Positions 12,219 to 20,951 of a stretch of DNA of 41,290 nt are shown here, piece after piece; position 1 is the first letter of the stretch; each line of letters begins with the position of its first letter. The stretch is taken from NCBI GenBank assembly GCA_938091165.1, contig CALKNK010000033.1, positions 1 through 41,290 on the forward strand, written 5' to 3'. Source of the stretch: an uncultured Ilumatobacter sp. (GTDB taxonomy: Bacteria; Actinomycetota; Acidimicrobiia; Acidimicrobiales; Ilumatobacteraceae). The notes beneath the pieces were generated by a model. The model ran no database searches. It saw only the letters and a list, made by a program, of their open reading frames with translations, and had not been told where the DNA came from. Both the position numbers and the translations under genes were made by a program.

Positions 12219-12692
12219 TCAAGATGACAGCGCGGCAATTACATCAGACGGTGCCTGAACCAACTCGATCAACACACCCTCACCTGACCGCGGTGTGACT
12301 TCGTTGCCCTTCGGGTGGATGAAACACACGTCGTGGCCGGACGCCCCTTTGCGGATCCCGCCAGGCGTAAACCTCATACCCTGCTCGCCCAGCCAGGCAA
12401 CGGCAGCTTCGAGATCGTCAATCCAGAGGCCAACATGATTGAGCGCAGGAACATGCACCTTCGGTGACGCATCTGGGTTAAGCGGTTGCATCAGATCGAT
12501 CTCAACTGCATGCGGGCCGCTTCCCAGTTCGAGAATGTCTTCGTCGACATTTTCGGACTCACTTACGTAGTCGCCCAGTTTGGTGACGCCGAACAGATCA
12601 GACCACAAACCGGACAGCGCCGATTTGTCTAGACCTCCGATTGCGATCTGCTGAATACCGAGCACGTTGAAAGGGCGTTTTGCCATTCCCAA
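12219..12692 (-). CDS. VOC-family protein, methylmalonyl-CoA epimerase-like
   Basis: A 157-residue protein of the vicinal oxygen chelate fold with two beta-alpha-beta-beta-beta modules: about residues 8-70 (NVLGIQQIAIGGLDKSALSGLWSDLFG) and 85-150 (LNHVGLWIDDLEAAVAWLGEQG). The pattern GIRKGASGHDVCFIHPKGN and LIELVQAP resembles methylmalonyl-CoA epimerase. The usual first metal ligand His of the N-terminal strand is Gln here (IQQIAIG). The central His (LNHVG) and the C-terminal Glu (LIELV) are present. Epimerase function is therefore uncertain. It may start at the second Met (residue 3). It is divergent from the UbiB gene. Confidence 0.8.
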   Translation of the reverse strand: MGMAKRPFNVLGIQQIAIGGLDKSALSGLWSDLFGVTKLGDYVSESENVDEDILELGSGPHAVEIDLMQPLNPDASPKVHVPALNHVGLWIDDLEAAVAWLGEQGMRFTPGGIRKGASGHDVCFIHPKGNEVTPRSGEGVLIELVQAPSDVIAALSS

Positions 12693-12879
12693 TGTTGGCA
12701 GCTGCGCGGCAGCAGGCTGTAATCAGTCGTGGACTCGGGCAATCGCTGAGCGCAGAACTGCTCGTTTACTACAGAGCCTCGCAGCAAAGCCCGACAACAC
12801 ACATACTTCGGCGGCGGTAAAGAAAATTGCGCTCATGTAATTGTTTCGGCACGATAGACGTGTCACTTGACTCAAGATT

Positions 12880-12917
12880 CCGGAAACCTCAGCGATGCTC
12901 ATTCCTTAGGTTTCCGG
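12880..12917. promoter_or_regulatory. Perfect inverted repeat just before the UbiB-like gene
   Basis: CCGGAAACCT at 12880-12889 and its exact complement AGGTTTCCGG at 12908-12917 are separated by 18 bases and end 13 bases before ATG 12931. In mRNA it would form a 10-bp stem beside the ribosome site. In DNA it could be an operator half-site pair. Function is inferred only from position and symmetry. Confidence 0.45.
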
Positions 12918-12930
12918 CATCCTTGAGAGC

Positions 12931-14559
12931 ATGGCAACTGCCTCCGGCTCCACTAGCGCTCACACTGCGAGCGCCGATCGGGCTTGGGCGGCGTTCACTG
13001 CGGACGGTCCGTGGGACCTTCAGCGCGGCGATGTCCGCTGGCTTGGCCTTGCGGCAACGCTTCGGGCATCTGCGCAGGCCGATGTTCCGCGGCTGACGAG
13101 GCCTTCAAGATTGCCTCCGGGGTCGCGGGTGCTGACGGTGTCGTCGCGGCTCGGTCGCGCTGTGGTCCCATGGCTGATCCAGAAACGCCGCGGCGCTTTC
13201 GGTACACCAGAGGCGAGCCGAGCGGCCATTTCCCAGCGTCTCCGGGAGGCGGCTGAACGGCTTGGGCCAACGTACATCAAACTTGGCCAAATCATTTCGT
13301 CCGGCGAAGGGCTTTTTCCTGCGGAATTAGTTGAGCAGTTCAAGAAATGTCGTGATCAGGTTCCTGCCGAGCCCTTTGATGTCGTCCGGCGTACGGTTGA
13401 AGAAGATCTTGGCGCTCGACTTGAGGATGTTTTTTCGTCGTTTGACAAAACTGCTCTGGCAGCAGCGTCGATCGCGCAGGTCCATGGAGCAACGCTGCTC
13501 TCCGGCGAAAACGTTGTCGTCAAGGTCCAGCGTCCATCAGTTTCGCAATTCGTGCGTAAAGATCTCCGTGTGATGGCTTGGCTGGCGCCTCACCTTGTCG
13601 GCCGCATCCCAATCGCGGCCCTTGCTAACCCACCGTCGCTCGTTGATCTTTTCGCCGAGACGATCGTCGAAGAACTTGACTTTCGGATGGAGGCTGCCAA
13701 CATGCTCGATGTGGCGGCAATGCTGCACGATCTTGAGCAGGATCGCTACGTCGTTCCTCGGCCTCACCCGAAGTTGGTCACGCGTCGGGTGCTCGTGATG
13801 GAGCGGGTGTACGGCTTCAACTTTGACGACGTCGTCGGTATGCAGGATGCCGGCATCGACACCGAAGACGTAGTGCGCACTGCCATGGTCGCATTCATGG
13901 AAGGGGCCGTAGTGGAGGGCATCTTTCACGGCGACCTACACGGCGGCAACCTCTTTGTACTCGAAGACGGTCGAACTGCTCTGCTCGACTACGGCATCGT
14001 CGGCCGCCTGAGCGGTCCGCGTCGCAATGCCTTCTTACGGCTGATGTTGGGTGCAACCACCAATGACGTCAAAGGCCAAATGGCTGCGTTGCGCGATCTC
14101 GGCGCGCTGCCAGCTGACGCCGATCTTGATGCGGTCATTTGTGATCTGCGACTCGACCAAGACGTCATTGATCCGACCACGTTGACCGGCGAAGAAATGG
14201 TTACTGAGGTTCAACGAATTGTCCAGGCCTTGCTCGGGTACGGCGCCAAACTTCCCAAGGAGTTGATGCTTTACGTGAAGAACCTCGTGTTTCTCGACGG
14301 CGCCATAGCGCGACTCGCACCCGAAATTGACCTCCTCAACGAGGTAGCGAACATTTCCCTGCTTTTTGCGCAGAAGCACGGAGAACGGCTGGGCCGTGAG
14401 CTTGGTGTTGACCCGTCCGCCGTTGAGTTCGACCTCGGTGGTGTTAAAGCGAGCATGGGCCTTGAAGCTGACGTGAATTCGATCACCTACAAAGAACTGC
14501 AGGAACGTCGGGCGCTTATCCAGAGACGCATGCAGGCCCACGTCGAATCGACTCGCTGA
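12931..14559 (+). CDS. ABC1/AarF/UbiB family atypical kinase
   Basis: A 542-residue protein-kinase-like-fold protein. The family-defining KxGQ motif is in GPTYIKLGQIISS (about residues 113-125). The ATP-lysine region is NVVVKVQRP (about 192-200), EELDFRMEAANM follows, and the catalytic loop HGDLHGGNL (about 333) and the DFG-equivalent LLDYGIVGRL (about 353) are intact. The family supports quinone synthesis or lipid homeostasis at the membrane through ATPase activity. No clear C-terminal transmembrane pair of the E. coli UbiB type is seen. The residues before about 45 resemble no family. An inverted repeat precedes the gene, and nucS follows 23 bases downstream on the same strand. Confidence 0.9.
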   Translation: MATASGSTSAHTASADRAWAAFTADGPWDLQRGDVRWLGLAATLRASAQADVPRLTRPSRLPPGSRVLTVSSRLGRAVVPWLIQKRRGAFGTPEASRAAISQRLREAAERLGPTYIKLGQIISSGEGLFPAELVEQFKKCRDQVPAEPFDVVRRTVEEDLGARLEDVFSSFDKTALAAASIAQVHGATLLSGENVVVKVQRPSVSQFVRKDLRVMAWLAPHLVGRIPIAALANPPSLVDLFAETIVEELDFRMEAANMLDVAAMLHDLEQDRYVVPRPHPKLVTRRVLVMERVYGFNFDDVVGMQDAGIDTEDVVRTAMVAFMEGAVVEGIFHGDLHGGNLFVLEDGRTALLDYGIVGRLSGPRRNAFLRLMLGATTNDVKGQMAALRDLGALPADADLDAVICDLRLDQDVIDPTTLTGEEMVTEVQRIVQALLGYGAKLPKELMLYVKNLVFLDGAIARLAPEIDLLNEVANISLLFAQKHGERLGRELGVDPSAVEFDLGGVKASMGLEADVNSITYKELQERRALIQRRMQAHVESTR

Positions 14560-14582
14560 TCATTGCGGTAGCGTCGCATCCC

Positions 14583-15260
14583 GTGCGTTTGGTCATTGCC
14601 CGCTGTTCTGTTGATTATGCAGGCAAGTTGGCTGCCCATCTCCCTGAGGCCAATCGGTTAATCATGGTGAAGGCTGACGGGTGCGTCGCCATTCATGCTG
14701 ATGGTGGCGCTTACAAGCCCCTGAATTGGATGAACGCGCCAAACAAGGTTGTCGAAGAACACGACGAATCAACTGGTTGTCACCGTTGGATTGTCACAAA
14801 TCCAAAAAAGGAAACTCTGACAATCACGCTCCACGAAGTGTTCAGTGATTCCGACCACGAACTCGGCACAGATCCAGGCCTCCAGAAAGACGGTGTTGAG
14901 GCACACCTCCAGGAGTTACTAGCAGCGAGTCCTGAAGCCATTGAGGGCGGACTCACGCTCGTCCGACGCGAGTATCCCACCGCTATTGGACCAATCGATC
15001 TCGTCTGCCGCGACGAGGCCGACATTGTCGTGGCCGTCGAGGTCAAGAGACGTGGGGAAATCGACGGTGTCGAGCAACTCACTCGCTACATCGAGCGCTT
15101 GAAGCTCGACTCCTCGCTTGGCAACATTCGCGGGGTATTCGTCGCTCAGGTCGTCAAGCCCCAAGCGAAGGTACTTGCCGAATCACGTGGCTTTACCTGG
15201 GTCGAAGTCGACTACGACGAACTGCGCGGCATGAAACCCGATGAACTCAGATTGTTCTGA
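14583..15260 (+). CDS. nucS: Mismatch-specific endonuclease NucS (EndoMS)
   Basis: A 225-residue endonuclease that starts dsDNA mismatch repair in actinobacteria lacking MutS/MutL. The N-terminal DNA-binding/dimerisation domain (residues 1-105) contains NPKKETLTITLHEVFSDS. The RecB-like nuclease domain carries Asp139 (GPIDLVCRDEAD), Glu153 and Lys155 (AVEVKRRGEIDGVEQLTRYIERL). The C-terminus DELRLF resembles the beta-clamp binding peptide of actinobacterial NucS. The start is GTG 14583, with MRLVIARCSVDY as is usual for the family. It lies 23 bases after the UbiB-like gene, so a joint transcript is likely although no functional link is known. Confidence 0.95.
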   Translation: MRLVIARCSVDYAGKLAAHLPEANRLIMVKADGCVAIHADGGAYKPLNWMNAPNKVVEEHDESTGCHRWIVTNPKKETLTITLHEVFSDSDHELGTDPGLQKDGVEAHLQELLAASPEAIEGGLTLVRREYPTAIGPIDLVCRDEADIVVAVEVKRRGEIDGVEQLTRYIERLKLDSSLGNIRGVFVAQVVKPQAKVLAESRGFTWVEVDYDELRGMKPDELRLF

Positions 15261-15269
15261 AGATCCAGT

Positions 15270-15434
15270 TCAGTAGGCCAAACCCGACGGCACCGACCGG
15301 GCGTTGACCAGTTGAATGACACCGTCGCCGACGGGAGGGCTGTCGGCTGCAGCGTTCCCGAAGTGCTTATCGCTCCCCACGGCAGGCAGAGAGCAGTACT
15401 CCTCGTTCTGAAGCCGTCGCCATACGTTCTGCGG
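15270..15434 (-). pseudogene. C-terminal remnant of an unknown protein
   Basis: Between TGA at 15437-15435 and TGA at 15272-15270 the minus strand has an open frame of 54 codons with coding-like composition (QNEEYCSLPAVGSDKHFGN, then GDGVIQLVNARSVPSGLAY). There is no ATG and no well-placed GTG or TTG start. It looks like the 3' end of a gene whose beginning has been lost or frameshifted. The family is not recognised. It occupies half of the 347-bp spacer between nucS and the dehydrogenase; the rest shows nothing clear. Confidence 0.35.
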
Positions 15435-15607
15435 TCAGTCGCTCAGAGGGTTCTGAGACTTTGAGAGGACCGGGCTGTTCCCAATGCCCGAAGAAGGTGG
15501 TCGTAGTTCTTGGGGAGGAAGGATTGTCGGTGCTCGGTACAACGCCAACGAAGGCAGATCAGTTGCCGTTCCAACTCGGTTGGGTGCACTGCGCTACCGT
15601 CTGCGCC

Positions 15608-16693
15608 ATGAGCCAAGAAGTACGGGGAATCATTGCCACAGCTAAAGGCGAGCCAGTCACTCTCGAAACCATCGTCGTTCCAGATCCCGGTCCGGGTGAA
15701 GCCGTCGTAGCCATTCAGGCTTGCGGTGTCTGCCACACCGACCTTCACTATCGCGAAGGTGGAATCAACGATGAGTTCCCTTTTCTGCTCGGGCATGAGG
15801 CAGCGGGTCTCGTCGAGGCAGTCGGTGAGGGTGTCACCAACGTCATTCCTGGTGATTTTGTGATTCTTAACTGGCGTGCCGTGTGCGGTAGCTGCCGGGC
15901 ATGCAAGCGAGGACAGCCGCAGTACTGCTTCGACACGCACAACGCTCAGCAAAAAATGACACTGACCGACGGAAGGGAGCTGTCACCTGCTCTCGGCATC
16001 GGCGCCTTCTGCGAAAAGACGCTCGTCCATTCCGGCCAGTGCACCAAGGTGAATCCTGAGGCCCCGGCCACTGTCGCCGGGCTGCTCGGATGTGGAGTCA
16101 TGGCTGGTATCGGCGCAGCGATCAATACGGGCGGGGTTTCTCGCGGGCAAAGCGTTGCCGTCTTCGGCTGCGGTGGCGTCGGCGACGCTGCGATAGCTGG
16201 CGCCAGACTCGCTGGGGCGTCAAAAATTATTGCCATTGACATTGATGACCGCAAGCTCGAGTGGGCTCAGCAGTTCGGGGCAACTCATGTGGTCAATTCA
16301 AAGAACGCCGACCCGGTCGAGTTCATCCGGTCCGTAACCGACGGCAATGGTGCCGATTTGTGCATCGAGGCAATTGGTCATCCCGAGGTGTACAAGCAGT
16401 GCTTTGAGGCCCGCGATCTTGCGGGCACCGTCGTGCTCGTTGGTGTGCCGAGTCCCGAGATGACCATCGAGCTGCCGTACATCGACATCTTTGGCCGTGG
16501 TGGCGCACTGAAGTCGTCTTGGTACGGCGACTGCTTGCCTGAGCGGGACTTCCCGATGCTTATCGACCTGTACCTACAGGGACGGCTTGACCTCGGCGGT
16601 TTCGTCTCGGAAACCATCAAACTTGACGGCGTCGAAGAGGCATTTCATAAGATGGAGCGAGGCGATGTGCTCCGTTCTGTGGTGGTGCTGTGA
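15608..16693 (+). CDS. S-(hydroxymethyl)mycothiol dehydrogenase (mycothiol-dependent formaldehyde dehydrogenase)
   Basis: A 361-residue zinc medium-chain alcohol dehydrogenase. Catalytic zinc ligands are Cys39 (ACGVCHTDLHY) and His62/Glu63 (LLGHEAAG). Structural zinc cysteines are Cys92, Cys95, Cys98 and Cys106. The NAD fold is FGCGGVGDAAIAGARLAG. The start MSQEVRGIIATAKGEPV and the segments LNWRAVCGSC, CFDTHNA and LTDGRELSPALGIGAF are characteristic of the mycothiol class. It oxidises S-hydroxymethylmycothiol to S-formylmycothiol with NAD. I chose ATG 15608 because the longer upstream frame lacks similarity. The stop overlaps the next start (GTGA), consistent with a detoxification operon. 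It also implies that the host makes mycothiol. Confidence 0.93.
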   Translation: MSQEVRGIIATAKGEPVTLETIVVPDPGPGEAVVAIQACGVCHTDLHYREGGINDEFPFLLGHEAAGLVEAVGEGVTNVIPGDFVILNWRAVCGSCRACKRGQPQYCFDTHNAQQKMTLTDGRELSPALGIGAFCEKTLVHSGQCTKVNPEAPATVAGLLGCGVMAGIGAAINTGGVSRGQSVAVFGCGGVGDAAIAGARLAGASKIIAIDIDDRKLEWAQQFGATHVVNSKNADPVEFIRSVTDGNGADLCIEAIGHPEVYKQCFEARDLAGTVVLVGVPSPEMTIELPYIDIFGRGGALKSSWYGDCLPERDFPMLIDLYLQGRLDLGGFVSETIKLDGVEEAFHKMERGDVLRSVVVL

Positions 16694-17316
16694 CGATCGA
16701 GCTGGTCACCACCGACGGCATCTTCGCCCTCGACGGCGGCGAATGGGAGGTCACCAACAACATCTGGTTGGTCGGCGATGACAAGGAAGTCGTAATCTTT
16801 GACGCCGCGCACGATCATGAGCCGATCCTCAATGCCGTTAACGGCCGCAACGTCACCGGCATCGTGTTAACTCATGGCCACAATGACCACATTAATGCCG
16901 CAGTAGCACTACGCGATGCAGTCGATGCGCCGATCTTGCTCCATGAGTTCGACCGATTCCTTTGGGATGTCGTCCACCCCAACCACAACTTCGATGGCCC
17001 AGTAGAGCCGGGCCGAACGATCAGCGCCGGTGGTCACGAGCTCAATATCTTGCACACGCCCGGTCATTCCCCGGGGTGCTGCTGCTTCCACGACGTTGCA
17101 AGCGGCGCCGTTATCAGTGGCGACACACTTTTCTGCGGCGGGCCTGGCGCCACCGGTCGGGCTTATTCAGACGAGCCGACCATACTCGTGACAATCCGCA
17201 ACGTGTTGCTTAAACTTCCTGACCACACCGTCGTCCACACCGGCCACGGCGACAGCACGACCGTTGGCGCTGAGCGCGCCGGTGTTCTTGCCCGCGCCGC
17301 AGAACTGAACCTGTGA
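16690..17316 (+). CDS. MBL-fold hydrolase, probable S-formylmycothiol hydrolase
   Basis: A 208-residue metallo-beta-lactamase fold protein. Metal site 1/2 residues lie in LTHGHNDHINA (His62, His64, Asp66, His67), then HTPGHSPGCC, SGDTLF and HTGHGDST. This is glyoxalase II-like. The gene starts at GTG 16690 overlapping the stop of the mycothiol-dependent dehydrogenase, and such MBL genes commonly follow it. The inferred role is therefore hydrolysis of S-formylmycothiol to formate and mycothiol. Enzyme activity is inferred from fold and context only. Confidence 0.88.
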   Translation: MTIELVTTDGIFALDGGEWEVTNNIWLVGDDKEVVIFDAAHDHEPILNAVNGRNVTGIVLTHGHNDHINAAVALRDAVDAPILLHEFDRFLWDVVHPNHNFDGPVEPGRTISAGGHELNILHTPGHSPGCCCFHDVASGAVISGDTLFCGGPGATGRAYSDEPTILVTIRNVLLKLPDHTVVHTGHGDSTTVGAERAGVLARAAELNL

Positions 17317-18296
17317 CATCGGGGCGCCCAGTCAAAGGGTTCGTGCAACACTACGCCTGGGGCGATAGGCACTTTTTGCCACAATTTCTTGGGGTCACAC
17401 CCGACGGCCAACCATGGGCTGAGTTATGGCTCGGCACGCACCCCAATGGCCCCACGTACCTGGCTGATGGAACACCGCTGGCCAACCTCACCGGGGAGCT
17501 GCCCTATCTTTTAAAAATCCTGAGCGCAGCCGAACCGCTCTCGCTGCAAACGCATCCCACTACCTCACAAGCACGCGAGGGATTCGACAGAGGCGTGTTT
17601 GCCGACCCTCATGCAAAGCCCGAGCTCCTTGTCGCACTCACTCCATTTGAGGCGTTGTGTGGAGTCAGGCCCGAAGCCCGAACCATCGAACTGCTTCGGG
17701 CAATCACTGCTGACGATCTCGCCGATGTGGTGGAAGCAGAAGGTGCAGGAGTGGCATTGGAGCGCCTCTACCACGGCGATCTGGACGCAGCTTCAACTGT
17801 GCAGGCGTGCGCGTCAAGCGATCGCCCCGAAGCGAGATGGGTGCAGCGACTGGAAACCATGTATCCCGGAGACCCAAGCGTGGCCGTGACCCTGCTGCTC
17901 AATCACGTCTCGCTTCTGCCCGGCGAAGCATTACACCTCACCGCAGGGAATCTGCACGGCTACCTGAGCGGGTCTGGCATCGAGTTGATGCAAGCAAGCG
18001 ACAACGTGGTTCGCGGCGGCCTCACCGTCAAGCATGTCGACATCGATCTGCTCCTCAGTGTGGTTGATTCAACGCCACTGGTCGAACCGGTCATGCGTGT
18101 GATCGACGGCCGATACAAACTCCCGGAAGCAGAAGTACAATTAATTTGGCTCAATACCGGGGAAAATCACACCTCCACGGGCCACGAACTCGCTCTCTCC
18201 GTTGCCGGCGACCAGCTTTACTTGGCCCCGAACACCAAATTCGTCGCATCTGCGGACACGTTTGTCGTCACCTCGATCTCAACGATGGCACCCTGA
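17313..18296 (+). CDS. manA: Mannose-6-phosphate isomerase, class I
   Basis: A 327-residue type I phosphomannose isomerase that interconverts fructose-6-P and mannose-6-P for GDP-mannose, glycan and possibly mycothiol-linked sugar supply. The zinc motif LSLQTHPT (Gln79, His81) and Glu104 (DPHAKPELLVALTPFEALCG) are visible. The second half has LHLTAGNLHGYLSGSGIELMQASDNVVRGGLT, with the family-typical His and Arg. The length is shorter than the approximately 390 of E. coli but usual for actinobacteria. Start GTG 17313 overlaps the MBL stop (GTGA). This makes a three-gene coupled operon with formaldehyde detoxification, an unexpected pairing. It converges on ispG with a 10-base gap. Confidence 0.93.
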   Translation: MTSGRPVKGFVQHYAWGDRHFLPQFLGVTPDGQPWAELWLGTHPNGPTYLADGTPLANLTGELPYLLKILSAAEPLSLQTHPTTSQAREGFDRGVFADPHAKPELLVALTPFEALCGVRPEARTIELLRAITADDLADVVEAEGAGVALERLYHGDLDAASTVQACASSDRPEARWVQRLETMYPGDPSVAVTLLLNHVSLLPGEALHLTAGNLHGYLSGSGIELMQASDNVVRGGLTVKHVDIDLLLSVVDSTPLVEPVMRVIDGRYKLPEAEVQLIWLNTGENHTSTGHELALSVAGDQLYLAPNTKFVASADTFVVTSISTMAP

Positions 18297-18306
18297 TCGA
18301 GCGGAG

Positions 18307-19527
18307 TCAGGTCTTCCTGCGGATTTCGACGATTTTTTCTTCAGCGGCATTTGCGTCGTCACCCTTGTCTGCGAGCAGCTTTGCGCGATCTTTTTCTGCT
18401 TCACGACGCGCTTTGTCTAAGTCAGCGCGCTCAAGTGCGGCATCGATGCCTTGTTCGTTGATGAACTCTGCCCAGTCGACAAGCTGATCAACCATTTCGT
18501 CTTCGGGTACGACCGCCACATTCTGGCCTTTGATGAAAAGATGCCCGCGCTTGTTCCCCGCTGCGATTCCAATGTCGGCGTCGCGCGCTTCGCCCGGGCC
18601 GTTCACGACGCAACCCATCACGGCAACTTGGAGCGGTAGCTTGCGCTCACCGAACGCCTCCATTGCCTCGTTGGCTACCTTGATGACGTCGACTTCGGCG
18701 CGACCACACGACGGGCAGGCAATGAGGTCAATGTTTTTACGTTCACGCAGACCCAGGGCTTCGAGGAGCTGACGACCAGCCTTAGCCTCTTGGACCGGGT
18801 CCGCAGTGAGTGAGTAGCGGATCGTGTCGCCGATGCCTTCCAGCAGCAGGGTGGCCATACCCGCTGTGGCCTTGATCAAGCCGGCGGGCGGCGGACCGGC
18901 TTCGGTGACGCCCAGGTGAAGCGGATGGTCAGTGACCTCGGACAGCATGCGATAGGCGTCAACCATTAGCGGCACGCTCGATGCTTTGACCGAGATTTTA
19001 ATGAGGTCGAAATCTACTTCGTCGAAGTAGGCAATTTCGGTCATAGCCGACTCGACCATCGCCTCCGGCGTAGCGGAACCGTACTTCTCGTAGAGTTTCG
19101 GGTCGAGCGAACCGGCGTTGACACCGATGCGAATTGGGAGGTTCCGGTCCTTGGCTTCAGCTGCCACGGTCTTGATGTGTCCCGGCTTGCGGATGTTGCC
19201 GGGGTTCAAACGCAGGCCGTCGACGCCTGCCTCCATGGCTGCCATTGCCATTTTGTACTGATGATGGATGTCAGCGATGATCGGCACTGGTGATCGCGGC
19301 ACGATTTGGGCCAGCCCTTCGGCAGCCTCGATCTCGTTACACGTACACCGCACGATGTCAGCGCCTGCTGCGGCAAGTGCATAAATCTGCTGCAGCGTGC
19401 CCTCGACATCAGCTGTTTTCGTGATCGTCATCGACTGGATGGTTATCGGTGCGTCGCCACCGACCTTGACGTCGCCGACAGAGATCTGACGGGTGGTCTT
19501 TCGAGGAACCGAGCTGGCAACCTGCAT
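18307..19527 (-). CDS. ispG: 4-hydroxy-3-methylbut-2-enyl diphosphate synthase (flavodoxin/ferredoxin)
   Basis: A 406-residue enzyme of the MEP pathway that converts MEcPP to HMBPP through a 4Fe-4S cluster. The TIM-barrel start is PRKTTRQISVGDVKVGGDAPITIQSMT-like. Cluster ligands are in CPSCGR and MGCVVNGPGEA. GVTEAGPP lies in the middle. The C-terminal 35 residues are charged and lysine-rich, a tail often seen in this gene. It is the last gene of the rpsB-to-ispG cluster, 131 bp after rseP, and works with dxr two genes upstream. Confidence 0.97.
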   Translation of the reverse strand: MQVASSVPRKTTRQISVGDVKVGGDAPITIQSMTITKTADVEGTLQQIYALAAAGADIVRCTCNEIEAAEGLAQIVPRSPVPIIADIHHQYKMAMAAMEAGVDGLRLNPGNIRKPGHIKTVAAEAKDRNLPIRIGVNAGSLDPKLYEKYGSATPEAMVESAMTEIAYFDEVDFDLIKISVKASSVPLMVDAYRMLSEVTDHPLHLGVTEAGPPPAGLIKATAGMATLLLEGIGDTIRYSLTADPVQEAKAGRQLLEALGLRERKNIDLIACPSCGRAEVDVIKVANEAMEAFGERKLPLQVAVMGCVVNGPGEARDADIGIAAGNKRGHLFIKGQNVAVVPEDEMVDQLVDWAEFINEQGIDAALERADLDKARREAEKDRAKLLADKGDDANAAEEKIVEIRRKT

Positions 19528-19658
19528 AGGTCAAACCCTACGGCGTGTCAGGGAGAGACAGAAGCCGGCGAGGGCAACATCGCGGAGAACAGTGGGGTTG
19601 TGAAGCCTCTGACCGCTTTGTTGCGCAGTTTCGCTCGGAGGTTGGTTGCGCTCAGCGG

Positions 19659-20951
19659 TCAGAGCGGCTGCGAGATGTCTAGATACAGTCCTGCGAACAT
19701 CAACATGGCGAGCACTGTGACCACCCCCATTGTAAATGGCATGAGTCGCTCAACGTCGGCGAAGTAACGCCGCTTGGAACCGCGTTCAGCTTCACGTACA
19801 CGTTCGTACACTGCAATAGCTGCGTGTCCACCGTCGAGTGGGAGCAGCGGGAACATGTTGAACACGCCAACGAAGACGTTCAGTACCGCTAAAAGCAGGA
19901 CCATTCCTGCCCAGCCGGACGACTCCCCGACGTCGTCGGAGACCTGAGCTACTCCGTACAAAGTCGTGGGGCGGCTGCTCAGGTCGTCGTTGTCACCAGT
20001 GACATGGTTGACGATGTTGACCGGGTTGAGCACCTTCACGACACCCTTGGTTGACTCCCAAGCAAAGGGAAAGATATCGGTGACTGCATTGCCAGCCGCT
20101 GCCGGGATTGAGTGATTGATCGTGTCGAACACTGATCTACTGCTGATTCCGGCGAGAGCATCGCCGCTGTTGTTGACGCCGAGAGCGAGTGTGAGAGCGA
20201 CAAGTTCGCCATCGCGGATTACGCCGAGTACGACATTGTCGCCGGGCTCGTTAGTCCGGATCGCCTCACCAAGCTCGGCGGGACTGTCGACGGATACGCC
20301 ATCAACGGCGACCACGATGTCTCCGGGCAGGACGCCAGCGCCAGCAGCTGGTCCGCCGGCGGAAAGTTGGCTGACGCGAGCACCATCGCTGAATGTCTCT
20401 TCTCCGGCGACCGCATATACGCCGAATAGCAATACGACGGCGATCAGCATGTGCATGATTGAGCCAGCTGAAATCACCAAGAGCCGGCGCGGAAAGCTTT
20501 TTTGTCGGTACGTACGGGCTTCGTCGCCTGGGTCTACCTCGTCCATACGATTCATGCCGATAATCCGAACGAAGGCTCCCAACGGGATCAATCGAACGCC
20601 GTACTCGGTCTCGCCGCGGCGGAAGCTCCAAAGTCTGGGCCCAAAGAACAAGAAGAATTGTGTGACCTTCATGCCTGTCCACCGGGCGGTGAGGTAGTGG
20701 CCGAGTTCGTGGAGGAAGATTGAAATGACTACACCCACCACGAACACAAAGATCCAGAAGTTCGCGAAGCCGAGCCAAGCAACAAGCGCAGCGATACCGA
20801 GCATCGAAAGCGCTCCCTTCCAACCGCCGGCGAGTTCGTCCTCGGTGAGGTTCTCGGTGACGGCGCCACCGGCCATGATTTCGCTCTTCGCTTTGGCCAC
20901 CCGCGACAGCTCTTTTTCAGTCAGTTTCGGAGGTGTGAGTTGATCAGTCAT
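19659..20951 (-). CDS. rseP: RIP metalloprotease / site-2 protease (RseP family)
   Basis: A 430-residue intramembrane zinc protease. An extended cytosolic N-terminus of about 45 residues precedes transmembrane helices. HELGH (residues 81-85) in the second hydrophobic segment provides the zinc site. A single PDZ domain (about 195-270: GGPAAGAGVLPGDIVVAVDGVSV) and the C-terminal NMFPLLPLDGGH motif complete the catalytic core. It cleaves transmembrane anti-sigma factors and other membrane substrates; the mycobacterial homologue is Rip1. It overlaps dxr by 4 bases. Confidence 0.94.
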   Translation of the reverse strand: MTDQLTPPKLTEKELSRVAKAKSEIMAGGAVTENLTEDELAGGWKGALSMLGIAALVAWLGFANFWIFVFVVGVVISIFLHELGHYLTARWTGMKVTQFFLFFGPRLWSFRRGETEYGVRLIPLGAFVRIIGMNRMDEVDPGDEARTYRQKSFPRRLLVISAGSIMHMLIAVVLLFGVYAVAGEETFSDGARVSQLSAGGPAAGAGVLPGDIVVAVDGVSVDSPAELGEAIRTNEPGDNVVLGVIRDGELVALTLALGVNNSGDALAGISSRSVFDTINHSIPAAAGNAVTDIFPFAWESTKGVVKVLNPVNIVNHVTGDNDDLSSRPTTLYGVAQVSDDVGESSGWAGMVLLLAVLNVFVGVFNMFPLLPLDGGHAAIAVYERVREAERGSKRRYFADVERLMPFTMGVVTVLAMLMFAGLYLDISQPL

